Source of the DNA: Solirubrobacteraceae bacterium
GTDB lineage: Bacteria; Actinomycetota; Thermoleophilia; Solirubrobacterales; Solirubrobacteraceae
Assembly: GCA_030151725.1 (NCBI GenBank)
Contig: JASLDD010000210.1
Span: 1 to 26,238 of the forward strand
DNA length: 26,238 nucleotides
Direction: 5' to 3'
Below the pieces are notes generated by a model. That model ran no database searches, had not been told where the DNA came from, and saw nothing but the letters and a program-made list of their open reading frames with translations. Numbering within the stretch: position 1 is the stretch's first letter; each line of letters begins with the position of its first letter. The translations under genes and the position numbers were made by a program. Shown here piece after piece: positions 15,727 through 23,561 of this stretch.

Positions 15727-16053
15727 ATGGAGCTATCTGAGTACCAGCGCCTCGCGCGACGCACCGCCAAGTATCCCCGCGATGCATGGCTCGCGTACCC
15801 CGCCCTGGGGCTGGCAGGAGAGGCCGGCGAGGTCGCAGAGCACGCCAAGAAGACCATCCGCGACGACGGCGGCGAGGTCTCAGACGAGCGCCGCGCGGCC
15901 ATGTCGAAGGAGCTGGGCGACGTGCTCTGGTACGTCGCCCAGCTGGCCACCGAGCTGGGGCTCGAGCTGGATGAGATTGCTCAGTCCAACCTCGACAAGC
16001 TCCTCTCACGCCAACAGCGCGGCGTGCTCTCCGGCAGCGGCGACGAGCGCTAA
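15727..16053 (+). CDS. MazG-like all-alpha nucleotide pyrophosphohydrolase
   Basis: This 108-residue single-domain MazG-family protein hydrolyses nucleoside triphosphates to monophosphate and pyrophosphate as house-cleaning. The metal-binding helices are present: GEAGEVAE (31-38; Glu32, Glu35, Glu38) and KELGDVLWY (61-69; Glu62 and Asp65, the ExxD motif). The C-terminal NLDKLLSRQQRG...SGSGDER is also typical. ATG 15727 is chosen because an upstream start would add residues overlapping the structured leader. It converges with hflX and the two stops overlap by 4 bp, so there is no room for a terminator between them. Confidence 0.92.
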   Translation: MELSEYQRLARRTAKYPRDAWLAYPALGLAGEAGEVAEHAKKTIRDDGGEVSDERRAAMSKELGDVLWYVAQLATELGLELDEIAQSNLDKLLSRQQRGVLSGSGDER

Positions 16054-17363
16054 GACGCCACGGCGAACCGGGCGAAGCGCTCGGCCAGTCGCGCAGGCAC
16101 CAGTGCCCGCACGCGCACGCCCTCCGCGGTGTCCTCGCGCGTGACCTGGCCCGCCAGCTCGTGAAGCTCCGCCAGGCTGCCCCCGTCCGCGTAGGGGACC
16201 AGCAGCTCCACACGGCGCAGGGTGTGACGCAGCTCGCGCTCGATCCGCTCGCCCAGCTCCTCGAGGCCCTCCCCGCTAACGCCGCTGACGAGCACCGCCT
16301 CGGGGTGGTGCAGGCGCAGCTCGTCGCGGGCCTCCTCATCGAGCAGGTCCACCTTGTTGAGCACCAGCAGACGCGGCCGGTCGCCCGCGCCGATCTCCTC
16401 GAGCGTCTGCTCTACCGAGTGTTTCATCAGCTCTATCTGCGCCTCCGGCGCCGAGGCATCCAGCACGTGCGCAAGCAGCTCCGCGCGGCGCGTCTCCTCG
16501 AGCGTCGCCCCGAAAGCATCAACCAGTTGATGGGGGAGCTTTGCGATGAACCCGACTGTGTCCGTCAACAGGTGCGGGCGACCATCCAAGCGCAGCGTTC
16601 GCGTGGTCGGGTCGAGGGTGTGAAACAGCCGATCGCGCACCCCCACCTCGGAGCCGGTCATGGCGTTCAGCAGCGTCGACTTGCCCGCGTTCGTGTAGCC
16701 CACCAGGGCGATCGTCGGGAGCGCCGCCCGCTCGCGCTCGGCGCGCTGCACAGCGCGCGTGCCCTTCACGTGCTCCAGGCGCCTGCGCAGCGCAGCGATC
16801 CTGTCGCGCGCCAAGCGTCGATCAGTCTCAATCTGGGTCTCTCCCGGTCCCCTCGTACCGATGCCACCCCCAAGCCGCTCCAAGTGGCTCCACAGGCCGC
16901 GCATGCGCGCCAGGTTGTACTCCAGCTGCGCCAACTCCACCTGCAGCTTTCCCTCGGCGCTACCCGCATGCGAGGCAAAGATGTCCAAGATCACCGTCGT
17001 GCGATCCACGACCGGCAATCCCAGTGCCTCCTCCAGGTTTCGCTCCTGGCGCGCGCTCAGCTCATCGTCACAGGCGATCAGGTTCGCATCGACGGCCTTT
17101 GCCGCCGCCTTTGCCTCCGCCACCTTGCCCGGCCCCAAGTACGTGTTGGGATGGGGAAGCTCGCGGTGCTGGATCATCTCGCCCGCCACCGCCACGCCGG
17201 CAGTGCGCAGCAGCTCTCCCAACTCCTGCAGATCCTCGCCCTCGGGCAGCGCCGCTATGCAGAAGGCCCGCTGCGCCGCACGGGCCGTCGGCTCCGTCCC
17301 GTTACGGGCGGCGTGAGGCTTGTGCGGGTCGCGCTCCGCGCGGCCGTTGCGGCGTGAATCCAT
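16050..17363 (-). CDS. hflX: GTPase HflX
   Basis: HflX is a ribosome-associated GTPase that splits stalled or hibernating 70S ribosomes under stress. The N-terminal HflX domain has PNTYLGPGKVAE (72-83) and the signature LGGGIGTRGPGETQIE (164-179). The G domain has G1 GYTNAGKST (222-230), G3 DTVGF (268-272) and G4 NKVD (336-339). Length (437 aa) is normal. The first 25 or so residues are polar and variable, so a slightly later start is possible. It is the last gene of the leftward miaA-dapF-dapL-hflX unit, 99 bp after dapL; that gap shows no clear terminator. The miaA-hflX linkage is common in bacteria. Confidence 0.96.
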   Translation of the reverse strand: MDSRRNGRAERDPHKPHAARNGTEPTARAAQRAFCIAALPEGEDLQELGELLRTAGVAVAGEMIQHRELPHPNTYLGPGKVAEAKAAAKAVDANLIACDDELSARQERNLEEALGLPVVDRTTVILDIFASHAGSAEGKLQVELAQLEYNLARMRGLWSHLERLGGGIGTRGPGETQIETDRRLARDRIAALRRRLEHVKGTRAVQRAERERAALPTIALVGYTNAGKSTLLNAMTGSEVGVRDRLFHTLDPTTRTLRLDGRPHLLTDTVGFIAKLPHQLVDAFGATLEETRRAELLAHVLDASAPEAQIELMKHSVEQTLEEIGAGDRPRLLVLNKVDLLDEEARDELRLHHPEAVLVSGVSGEGLEELGERIERELRHTLRRVELLVPYADGGSLAELHELAGQVTREDTAEGVRVRALVPARLAERFARFAVAS

Positions 17364-17462
17364 CCACCTCTCAGTCTAGGACCTCTCGCAGCACCGACAT
17401 GTGAAGTGACCGGTGATGCCGGCGTCGAAGGAGGGACTCGCGAACGTGTCTCCCCAAAGACG

Positions 17463-18626
17463 TCAACCTAGGGTGCCCAGGCGGCGCACGGCCTCCACCA
17501 GTCGATCGTCGGGGGTGGTCAGCGAGATCCGGAACCAGCCCTCCCCCGCCGGCCCGTAGACGGCGCCCGGCGTGAGCACCACGCCCGTGCGCTCGATCAC
17601 GTGCTCGCAGTAGGCCGCCGAGCTGTCAAAGCCGGCGGGCACCGGAGCCCACACGTAGATCGTGCTGCGCGGCGGCGTCACGTCCACGCCGATGTTCCGC
17701 AGCGCATCGCACACCAGGTTGCGCCTGCGCAGGTACAGCTCGTTCATCGACGCGACGTCCGCGTCAGCGTCCGGCGAGAGCGCCGCGATGCCAGCCAGCT
17801 GCACAGCCTCGAACAGCCCCGAGTCGATGTTGGTCTTCAGCTGCCAGTACGTCTGGACGGCCTCGGCGTTTCCGACCACCACCGCGCAGCGCCAGCCAGT
17901 CATGTTGTATCCCTTGGACAGCGAGAACACCTCGATGCCGACCTCCTTGGCCCCAGGCGTCGCCAGGAACGACGGCGCGCGGTAGCCGTCGAAGGTGATC
18001 TCCGAGTAGGCGTTGTCGTGCACCACCAGGATCTCGTGCTCGCGCGCGAACTCCACCACCCGCTCGAAGAAGCCATCCGGCACCACAGCGCCGGTGGGGT
18101 TGTTGGGGTAGTTGAGGTACATCAGCTTGGTGTTCGCCAGCACCTGCTCGTCGATCGCGTCCAGGTTCGGTGTGAACCCCCGCTCGGGCTCGAGCGCCAT
18201 CAACACCGGCTCCCCGCCCGCTAGCCACGGCCCGCCCGTGTACACCGGGTAGCCGGGATCCGCCGCCAGGGCATACTCGCCTGGATCCAGGAACGCCAGG
18301 TTGAGGTTGAAGATCGCCTCCTTGGCGCCGATCGCCGGGATGATCTCGTGCTCGCGATCCAGCTTCACATCGAAGCGGCGCTCATAGAAGTCGCTGACCG
18401 CTTCCCTGAAGTCATCGCGTCCGCGGTTGGAGGGATAGCGGTGTGTCTCCGCCTCCGTCACAGCCTCCTGCATCGCCTCCACGATCAGCGCCGGCGTCGG
18501 GCGGTCGGGGTCGCCGATGCCCAGGCTGATCACGTCCACTCCCGCAGCGCGCTTCTCGGCGATGGTGCGCTCCAGCTGGGCGAACGCGTACGGCGGAATG
18601 CGCTCCAGGCGCTTACTCGGTCTCAT
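17463..18626 (-). CDS. dapL: LL-diaminopimelate aminotransferase
   Basis: This PLP-dependent class I/II aminotransferase converts tetrahydrodipicolinate directly to LL-diaminopimelate with glutamate as donor, bypassing the succinylase or acetylase branches. Visible features are the N-terminal PPYAFAQLE, LGIGDPDRPTP, NNPTG (175-179), DNAY (204-207), and the PLP lysine K238 in SLSKGYNMTGWR. Arg in WFRISLT near the end should bind the substrate carboxylate. Length (387 aa) matches the family. DapL and related aminotransferases are hard to separate by eye; the 14-bp overlap with dapF strongly supports the DAP assignment. Confidence 0.88.
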   Translation of the reverse strand: MRPSKRLERIPPYAFAQLERTIAEKRAAGVDVISLGIGDPDRPTPALIVEAMQEAVTEAETHRYPSNRGRDDFREAVSDFYERRFDVKLDREHEIIPAIGAKEAIFNLNLAFLDPGEYALAADPGYPVYTGGPWLAGGEPVLMALEPERGFTPNLDAIDEQVLANTKLMYLNYPNNPTGAVVPDGFFERVVEFAREHEILVVHDNAYSEITFDGYRAPSFLATPGAKEVGIEVFSLSKGYNMTGWRCAVVVGNAEAVQTYWQLKTNIDSGLFEAVQLAGIAALSPDADADVASMNELYLRRRNLVCDALRNIGVDVTPPRSTIYVWAPVPAGFDSSAAYCEHVIERTGVVLTPGAVYGPAGEGWFRISLTTPDDRLVEAVRRLGTLG

Positions 18627-19503
18627 GCAGCTCCTTTTCGAACTCCTCGCTGATGTGACCCGCGAACACGGGTCGCGCCCAGCCTGTCAGGTTCACGCGC
18701 AGATCCTCCCCCACCTCCACCTCCAGCTCCCCGCCGTCCAGCTCCACCATCACGTGCGCCCGCGCCACGCGATGAAGCCCGCGCGTCACTACATACGCCA
18801 CCGCCGCGCCCGTCGCGCCCGTGCCAGAGGAGAGCGTCTCCCCCACACCCCGCTCGAAGATCCGAGCGCGGATCCGCGCCGGGGCGTGCGACGAGGCCTC
18901 CTCGCCCGCCTCGAGCTCCGTGTACCACGACACGTTCGTGCGGTTTGGGAACTGCGCATCGCCTTCAATCGGCGGCCCGATCGTCGGCAGGTCAAGCTCC
19001 ATCAGCTCCCTCAGCGTGTCCACCTCGATCGCGCACTGGGGGTTGCCGATCGAGACGTGGCGGAAGGGCCACAGGTGGTGCTCTGTCGCGACCGACCCCA
19101 ATCCGTCCTCGAGGCCCTGCGGGAAATCCCGCGAGCTGAGCTTGGCCACGCCCATATCGACCCTGCATGTGTCAGGCCCTGTGATCTCAGGGCGTATCTC
19201 ACCGGCTGCGGTGTTGATTACGAACGTGTCTTTGTCGGTCCAGTGGCGACGCAGGTACAGGATCGCCTCGCGTGCCCCGTTGCCCGACAGCTCCGCCTCC
19301 GAGCCGTCAGGGTTGAAGATCCGCAGGTCCGCCACATGGGCGGCGTCGGCCGGCGGGGAGAGCAGCAGCACGCCGTCTACGAACACGCCGAAGTGGCCCT
19401 CGCACAGTCGACGGATGCGATGGGGCGTCAACTCGAACGGGAGCTCGCTGCTCTCCACGATCAGGTAGTCGTTGCCCAGCGCTTGCCACTTCTCAAATCT
19501 CAT
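18613..19503 (-). CDS. dapF: Diaminopimelate epimerase-family protein with Ser at both catalytic Cys positions
   Basis: DapF converts LL-DAP to meso-DAP for peptidoglycan and lysine. The family framework is complete: KWQALGNDYLI (5-15), FNPDGSEAE (63-71), GNPQC (153-157), NRTNVSWY (187-194) and FERGVGETL (216-224). Length is 296 aa, slightly longer than usual. The position of the first catalytic cysteine, normally CGNG, is Ser73 (LSGNGAR). The second, normally ACGTGA, is Ser226 (SSGTGA). Both codons (TCG and TCT) read cleanly as serine. GNPH is also GNPQ. Epimerisation by the usual two-cysteine mechanism would be impaired or altered. The ATG at 19503 overlaps miaA by 11 bp and the stop overlaps dapL by 14 bp, so the DAP-pathway context is firm even if the exact chemistry is not. 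Confidence 0.85.
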   Translation of the reverse strand: MRFEKWQALGNDYLIVESSELPFELTPHRIRRLCEGHFGVFVDGVLLLSPPADAAHVADLRIFNPDGSEAELSGNGAREAILYLRRHWTDKDTFVINTAAGEIRPEITGPDTCRVDMGVAKLSSRDFPQGLEDGLGSVATEHHLWPFRHVSIGNPQCAIEVDTLRELMELDLPTIGPPIEGDAQFPNRTNVSWYTELEAGEEASSHAPARIRARIFERGVGETLSSGTGATGAAVAYVVTRGLHRVARAHVMVELDGGELEVEVGEDLRVNLTGWARPVFAGHISEEFEKELHETE

Positions 19504-20398
19504 GGGCGCCGGAGTCTAGGATCTCCTGCGCCACCGCGACTGGATCGAGCTCTGTGACGTCGATCGTGTGGACTCCCGCGAGCTTGCGCATCCACGTCAG
19601 CTGACGCTTTGCGTAGTTGCGTGTGCGCCGCTTCATCCGCTCCACATCGCCCGCCAGCAAGTCGTCAAAGCCGAGCGCCTTGCGCGCCGTCTCTGATGCC
19701 CCGGCCGCATAGGCCCGCCGCACCTCCTCCGCGGCGCCCATCGCGATCATGGCCTCCACCCGCGCGTCGATCGCCCAGTAAAGCGCCTCACGCTCCATCG
19801 TCAGTCCCGCCAGCAGCGTCGGGTGGCGCAGCTCATCGCTCCACAGCTGCGACGGCCCGTCAGCCGGCTCCAGCTCACCCAGATCGGATAGCTCCAGCGC
19901 CCGCAGCACCCGCTGGCGGTCGTTGGGGTCGATCTCTGCCGCAGCCCACGGCGCACGCTGCGTGAGAACCGCGTGCAGGGCCGGTGCGCCCTCTCGTTCA
20001 AGTTGAGCCGACCAGCGCTCGCGCACGCCCTCGGGGGGCGGCGGACGTAGGTCGAGCTCGCACAGTGCTGCCCTCAGGTAGAGACCGGTGCCGCCCACAA
20101 CGATCGGTCGGCGGCCCTGCGCAAGCAGCCCGTCGACCTCGGCGTGGGCGAGTTGGGAATACTGGCCCACGCTGAACGTGGCGTCGATCGGCAGGAACGA
20201 GACCAGGCGATGCTCTAGGCGCAGGCGCTCCTCCGGACTCGCCACGCCTGTGAGCGTCTCGAGTCCTGCGTAGACCTGCAGCGCATCCGCAGACACCGCC
20301 ACCGGGTCCTCTCCCTGGGCTCGCAGCAGTTCCGCGAGCGCCACCGCCACAGCGGTCTTGCCCACGCCCGTCGGTCCAAACAGCGCGATCATTCGCAT
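19493..20398 (-). CDS. miaA: tRNA dimethylallyltransferase MiaA
   Basis: MiaA transfers a dimethylallyl group to N6 of A37 in tRNAs that read UNN codons; MiaB, encoded further along, methylthiolates the product. The P-loop is GPTGVGKT (8-15), followed by SADALQVY, VGGTGLYLRA (the conserved GGTGLY motif), DPNDRQRVLRALE and TRNYAKRQLTWMRK near the C-terminus. ATG 20398 (or ATG 20392, two codons later) is the start because the P-loop must be near the N-terminus. A longer frame to 20833 is antisense to the SDR gene. Length is 301 aa, normal. The gap to the divergent SDR gene is only 19 bp. Confidence 0.96.
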   Translation of the reverse strand: MRMIALFGPTGVGKTAVAVALAELLRAQGEDPVAVSADALQVYAGLETLTGVASPEERLRLEHRLVSFLPIDATFSVGQYSQLAHAEVDGLLAQGRRPIVVGGTGLYLRAALCELDLRPPPPEGVRERWSAQLEREGAPALHAVLTQRAPWAAAEIDPNDRQRVLRALELSDLGELEPADGPSQLWSDELRHPTLLAGLTMEREALYWAIDARVEAMIAMGAAEEVRRAYAAGASETARKALGFDDLLAGDVERMKRRTRNYAKRQLTWMRKLAGVHTIDVTELDPVAVAQEILDSGAHEI

Positions 20399-20417
20399 CC
20401 GGGTAGGGTCACAGCTA

Positions 20418-21209
20418 ATGCAGATCTCCGGCTCCACCGTCCTGCTCACCGGCGCCACCGGGGGGATTGGCCACGCGATTGCACGGTCGCTGCACGCACG
20501 TGGCGCCAAGCTAATCCTCACCGGTCGGCGCACCGATGTTTTGGAGCCGCTGGCCGCCGAGCTCGATGCGCGCGCGCTGTCCGTGGACCTCAGCCTTCCC
20601 GAGGAGGTCGAGCGGCTCGTCAACGAGGCCGGCGAGGTGGACATCCTGATCGCGAACGCCGCCCTGCCCGCCACCGGCACGCTCGACTCGTTCACCATGG
20701 CGGAGATCGATCGCGCGCTCGCCGTCAACCTGCGCGCACCCATCGCCCTGGCCCGCGAGCTCACCCCGTCGATGATCTCGCGCGGACGCGGACACCTGTC
20801 GTTCATGTCATCGCTCAACGGCAAGGTCGCCACGCCTCAGACCTCCATCTACAACGCCACCAAGTTCGGCCTGCGGGGCTTCGCCTCTGCGCTGCGCGCC
20901 GACATGCGACCCCACGGCATCGAGGTCTCGTGCGTGTTCCCGGGCTTCATCCGCGACGCCGGCATGTTCGCCGACTCCGGCGCCAAGCTGCCCCCCGGCG
21001 TCGGCACCCGCACACCCGAGGACGTGGCCGCCGCGGTCGTCCGCGTGATCGAGCACAACCGCGCCGAGCTCGATGTCGCGCCCCTGCCGCTGCGCCTCAG
21101 CTCCGCTTTCGCCGGCCTCGCCCCCGAGCTGGCGGCCGGCGTCAGCCGCAAGCTCGGCGCCAACAAGATCGCCGGCGAAATGGCCGTCGCCAACAGCAGC
21201 AAACGCTGA
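20418..21209 (+). CDS. Short-chain dehydrogenase/reductase (SDR family)
   Basis: This 263-residue classical-type SDR has the NAD(P)-binding glycine motif TGATGGIG (11-18), followed by TGRRTD, where the arginines favour NADP(H). The NNAG motif is altered to NAAL. The catalytic serine lies in SFMSSLNG (Ser131/132), and the active-site YNATK has Tyr145 and Lys149. The C-terminus (LAPELAAGVSRKLGANKI) is a helical extension. The substrate is unknown; the pattern fits uncharacterised ketone or alcohol oxidoreductases of actinobacteria. ATG 20418 is preferred over an upstream start that would lie inside the miaA coding region. Confidence 0.9.
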   Translation: MQISGSTVLLTGATGGIGHAIARSLHARGAKLILTGRRTDVLEPLAAELDARALSVDLSLPEEVERLVNEAGEVDILIANAALPATGTLDSFTMAEIDRALAVNLRAPIALARELTPSMISRGRGHLSFMSSLNGKVATPQTSIYNATKFGLRGFASALRADMRPHGIEVSCVFPGFIRDAGMFADSGAKLPPGVGTRTPEDVAAAVVRVIEHNRAELDVAPLPLRLSSAFAGLAPELAAGVSRKLGANKIAGEMAVANSSKR

Positions 21210-21211
21210 GC

Positions 21212-21256
21212 GCGCGCCGGCGCGGCGCTGGCCGCTCTGCCGCACGTGCGCGGCCC
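21212..21256. terminator. Possible bidirectional terminator region
   Basis: Between the convergent SDR and radical SAM genes lie a palindrome-rich stretch (CGCGCCGGCGCG) and a second stem, GGCCGC (21230-21235) with GCGGCC (21250-21255). No clear U-tract is seen; assignment is by position and structure only. Confidence 0.35.
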
Positions 21257-21262
21257 TCCTTC

Positions 21263-22300
21263 TCAGAAGAGCACCTGCTGGAGCGGCTCCGGGGTGCGCA
21301 CCGAGCGCGCCCTCGTCATTGCTTGCGTCGTGCCCCATTCGGCGCGATCGCCCATTGAGCGAAAGCTCCCCGGCCCTCCCCCGCGGCGCACCATCCGTGC
21401 CAGGCGCCTGCGCTCGTCCTTTGGCGCATACGCGCCCCGTCTATAGAGCTTCTCGTAGCGACTCACCAGATCTGGGCGCTGCGAGCGCAGCCAGCCCATG
21501 AAAACCTGGCGCACCTCCCCGCGCAAATGCAGAGCGACTCCGCCGATGCTCGTCGCTCCCGCCTGCTCCGCCTGTTCCAGCAGCGGCTCCACCTGGTGCG
21601 GCGCATCGTTGATGCCAGGCATCAGCGGTGCGATCAGCACGCCCGTGGGAATCCCCGCCCGATTCAGCTCCGCGACCGCCTCCAGGCGCGCACGCGGGCT
21701 GGGTGTGTGCGGCTCGGTTTCCCGCCACGCTTTCTCATCGAGCGTGGGGATCGACAGGCACGCGCTGAAGCTCGCCCGCTCGGCTATCTCCAGCATCAAG
21801 TCCAGGTCACGTAGCAGCAGCGGCGACTTCGTCAGGACCGAGCATGGATTGCATGCGTCGCGCAGCGCCTCCAGGATGCCTCTCGTCAGCTTGTAGCGGC
21901 CCTCCACCCACTGGTATGGGTCGGTGTTCGTTCCCAGCGCCACGTGCTCCCGCTTCCACGACGGCCGTGCCAGCTCGCTGCGCAGCACCTCCGGCGCGTT
22001 GACCTTGACCACGATCTCGCGCTCGAAGTCGCGACCCGCGTCGAAGTCGAGGTACTTGTGGGTTGGGCGAGCGAAACAGTAGGTGCACGCATGCGTGCAA
22101 CCCCTGTACGGGTTGACCGTCCAGCGAAACGGCATCCGGGATTGCTCAGGGACGCGATTGAGCGCCGACTTGGCGTGGACCTCGTAAAACCGGATGTCGA
22201 GAGCCTCGGGAGCCTCAAAACGGCGTACTGCTGCCGGATCTCGGTATCCGGGGAGCTGTCGCTGCTCTGCCCCGTCGATAGTCAGGTTGGCCCAGCGCAC
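21263..22300 (-). CDS. Rv2578c-family radical SAM protein (spore photoproduct lyase-like), SOS-boxed
   Basis: This radical SAM enzyme has the CxxxCxxC cluster C68-THA-C72-TY-C75 within NPYRGCTHACTYCFARPTH. It also has the family's KSALNRVP, RPSWKRE, LGTNTDPYQ and C-terminal LHLRGEVRQVFMGWL motifs, which match my recollection of mycobacterial Rv2578c and, more distantly, spore photoproduct lyase. It probably acts in DNA or nucleic-acid repair, but the reaction is unknown. Starts at ATG 22306 or farther upstream exist. GTG 22300 is chosen because the known homologue begins at the equivalent VRWA position. A perfect LexA box (22300-22313) sits at the start. Length is 345 aa. Confidence 0.88.
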   Translation of the reverse strand: MRWANLTIDGAEQRQLPGYRDPAAVRRFEAPEALDIRFYEVHAKSALNRVPEQSRMPFRWTVNPYRGCTHACTYCFARPTHKYLDFDAGRDFEREIVVKVNAPEVLRSELARPSWKREHVALGTNTDPYQWVEGRYKLTRGILEALRDACNPCSVLTKSPLLLRDLDLMLEIAERASFSACLSIPTLDEKAWRETEPHTPSPRARLEAVAELNRAGIPTGVLIAPLMPGINDAPHQVEPLLEQAEQAGATSIGGVALHLRGEVRQVFMGWLRSQRPDLVSRYEKLYRRGAYAPKDERRRLARMVRRGGGPGSFRSMGDRAEWGTTQAMTRARSVRTPEPLQQVLF

Positions 22301-22313
22301 GAACATATGTTCG
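22300..22313. promoter_or_regulatory. LexA/SOS box CGAACATATGTTCG
   Basis: This perfect 14-bp palindrome fits the Gram-positive/actinobacterial LexA consensus CGAAC-N4-GTTCG exactly. Its last base is the first base of the GTG start of the radical SAM gene, so LexA binding would cover the start site and block transcription until DNA damage. No other match to this consensus was found in the window by eye. Confidence 0.8.
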
Positions 22314-22459
22314 CATGAGGTTCGGACTGCTTCGAGATGCCGCTCGTCAGGGGCCCGCAAAGTGCGAGAAAACTCTTATTACCCAATCGCTAAACGTCCG
22401 TCCAACTCCCCACTCGGCTGTTATCGATCCCCCCTGGAAAGTCGAGCGGATTAGCGACC

Positions 22460-23545
22460 ATGCGAATTGAGATCCCCGTCGCCGCCGAGCCCAGGCCCTC
22501 GAAGGCGTCATGGCTTTGCCGTGACGACTTCGACCGCGAACGCATGCTCGACATGGAGGAGCGCGTACGCCCATTTCGCCAGCGCACGCTCCTGATTCTT
22601 GCCGTGGCGATAGTCGGGATGGCTCCTTGGACAGGATGGTGGCCACTGCTGTTCCTGCTGCCCGCTGGACTATTCTTCGGCCTTGCCGACGGTCTCATGC
22701 CTCGGGTCAACCGTCCCGAGTATCTGATGTTCGCTGCCTGGATCGGCAGCGAGCTCACGATCGCCGGCGCCGTCTCGTTGGCGGGGGGGCCGCGCGAGAC
22801 GGCGCTCTCATGGATCGCGATTCCAGTGATGACGCTGAGCTCGCGCTTCTCGATGCGCGCCGTGGTTGCCGGCGTGGCGGTCGCAATCACGCTGGTGCTC
22901 GCCGTTGCCTTCGGCGTCGGTGCCAGCAGCGTGATTGCCAGCCCCGAGCTGGTCGTGGCGCCATTGGCGTTGATCGTGTGCGTAGCCGTGCTCTCGACGC
23001 CGCTGATGCGCTCCGACATCCAGCACCGCAACGATGCCGTCATCGATCAACTGACCGGAATGCTCAACCGCAAGGCCCTCAGCGCCCGCGTCCACGAGCT
23101 CGACCAGCAGTCAGAGGTCACCGGCGAGCCGGTCGGAGTGATCGTCGCCGACCTCGATCACTTCAAGAACGTCAACGACACCCGCGGGCACACCGTCGGC
23201 GACGTCGTGCTCCGCGAAGTCGCCTACCTGCTGCGCAAGCACCTACGAGCCTTCGATCTCGCGTACCGCCTCGGCGGCGAGGAGTTCCTGATCCTGGTTC
23301 CCGGATCCGACCTGGAGGCCACCGCCGACCTCGCTCACCGTCTGCGCGAGGGCATCTCCGCGGAGCACCTCACCGGCGGCATACGTATCACGATGAGCTT
23401 CGGCGTGGCCGCATCCGAGCACAACGAGCGCTTCGACTACAACGCCGTGTTTGCCGAGGCCGACGCCGCCCTCTACCGGGCAAAGCGCGCGGGGCGCAAC
23501 CGTGTCTGCCTGTCCGGCGCCGAGGGCATACCCGCCGCTGCCTGA
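22460..23545 (+). CDS. Membrane-bound diguanylate cyclase (GGDEF domain)
   Basis: The N-terminal part (about 40-180) holds about five to six hydrophobic segments that form a membrane sensor of no recognised type. A GGDEF domain follows from about residue 192 (DAVIDQLTGMLNRKAL). Catalytic features are complete: DLDHFKNVND (231-240, metal ligand Asp231) and GGEEF (272-276). The inhibitory I-site RAFD (263-266) lies five residues before GGEEF, so product feedback by c-di-GMP is expected. It makes c-di-GMP from two GTP. ATG 22460 has only a weak ribosome binding site. It is divergent from the radical SAM gene across about 160 bp, in which I see no riboswitch. Confidence 0.94.
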   Translation: MRIEIPVAAEPRPSKASWLCRDDFDRERMLDMEERVRPFRQRTLLILAVAIVGMAPWTGWWPLLFLLPAGLFFGLADGLMPRVNRPEYLMFAAWIGSELTIAGAVSLAGGPRETALSWIAIPVMTLSSRFSMRAVVAGVAVAITLVLAVAFGVGASSVIASPELVVAPLALIVCVAVLSTPLMRSDIQHRNDAVIDQLTGMLNRKALSARVHELDQQSEVTGEPVGVIVADLDHFKNVNDTRGHTVGDVVLREVAYLLRKHLRAFDLAYRLGGEEFLILVPGSDLEATADLAHRLREGISAEHLTGGIRITMSFGVAASEHNERFDYNAVFAEADAALYRAKRAGRNRVCLSGAEGIPAAA

Positions 23546-23553
23546 GAGGCAGC
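23537..23553. terminator. Bidirectional terminator hairpin at the convergent GGDEF/ADH junction
   Basis: GCTGCC (23537-23542), loop TGAGA, then GGCAGC (23548-23553). The GGDEF stop codon TGA lies in the loop. The ADH stop is 9 bp away. The stem is short (6 bp) but perfect, with no long U-tract. Confidence 0.45.
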
Positions 23554-23561
23554 AGTTGCTC

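Noticed and set aside
16161..17357. Long open frame on the plus strand opposite hflX (398 codons)
   Set aside because: It is an antisense shadow of the high-GC hflX gene; its translation is Arg/His/Gln-rich with no motif, while the minus frame has every HflX signature.
18517..19557. Plus-strand open frame of 346 codons opposite dapF and the dapL start
   Set aside because: Shadow of the overlapping dapL/dapF genes, low-complexity basic translation, no domain.
20399..20833. N-terminal extension of miaA to 20833
   Set aside because: It would run antisense through the SDR gene and place the P-loop about 150 residues in; MiaA proteins start within a few residues of the P-loop.
22314..22459. c-di-GMP riboswitch ahead of the diguanylate cyclase
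   Set aside because: No GEMM-like conserved core or tetraloop-receptor pattern can be made out in this gap.
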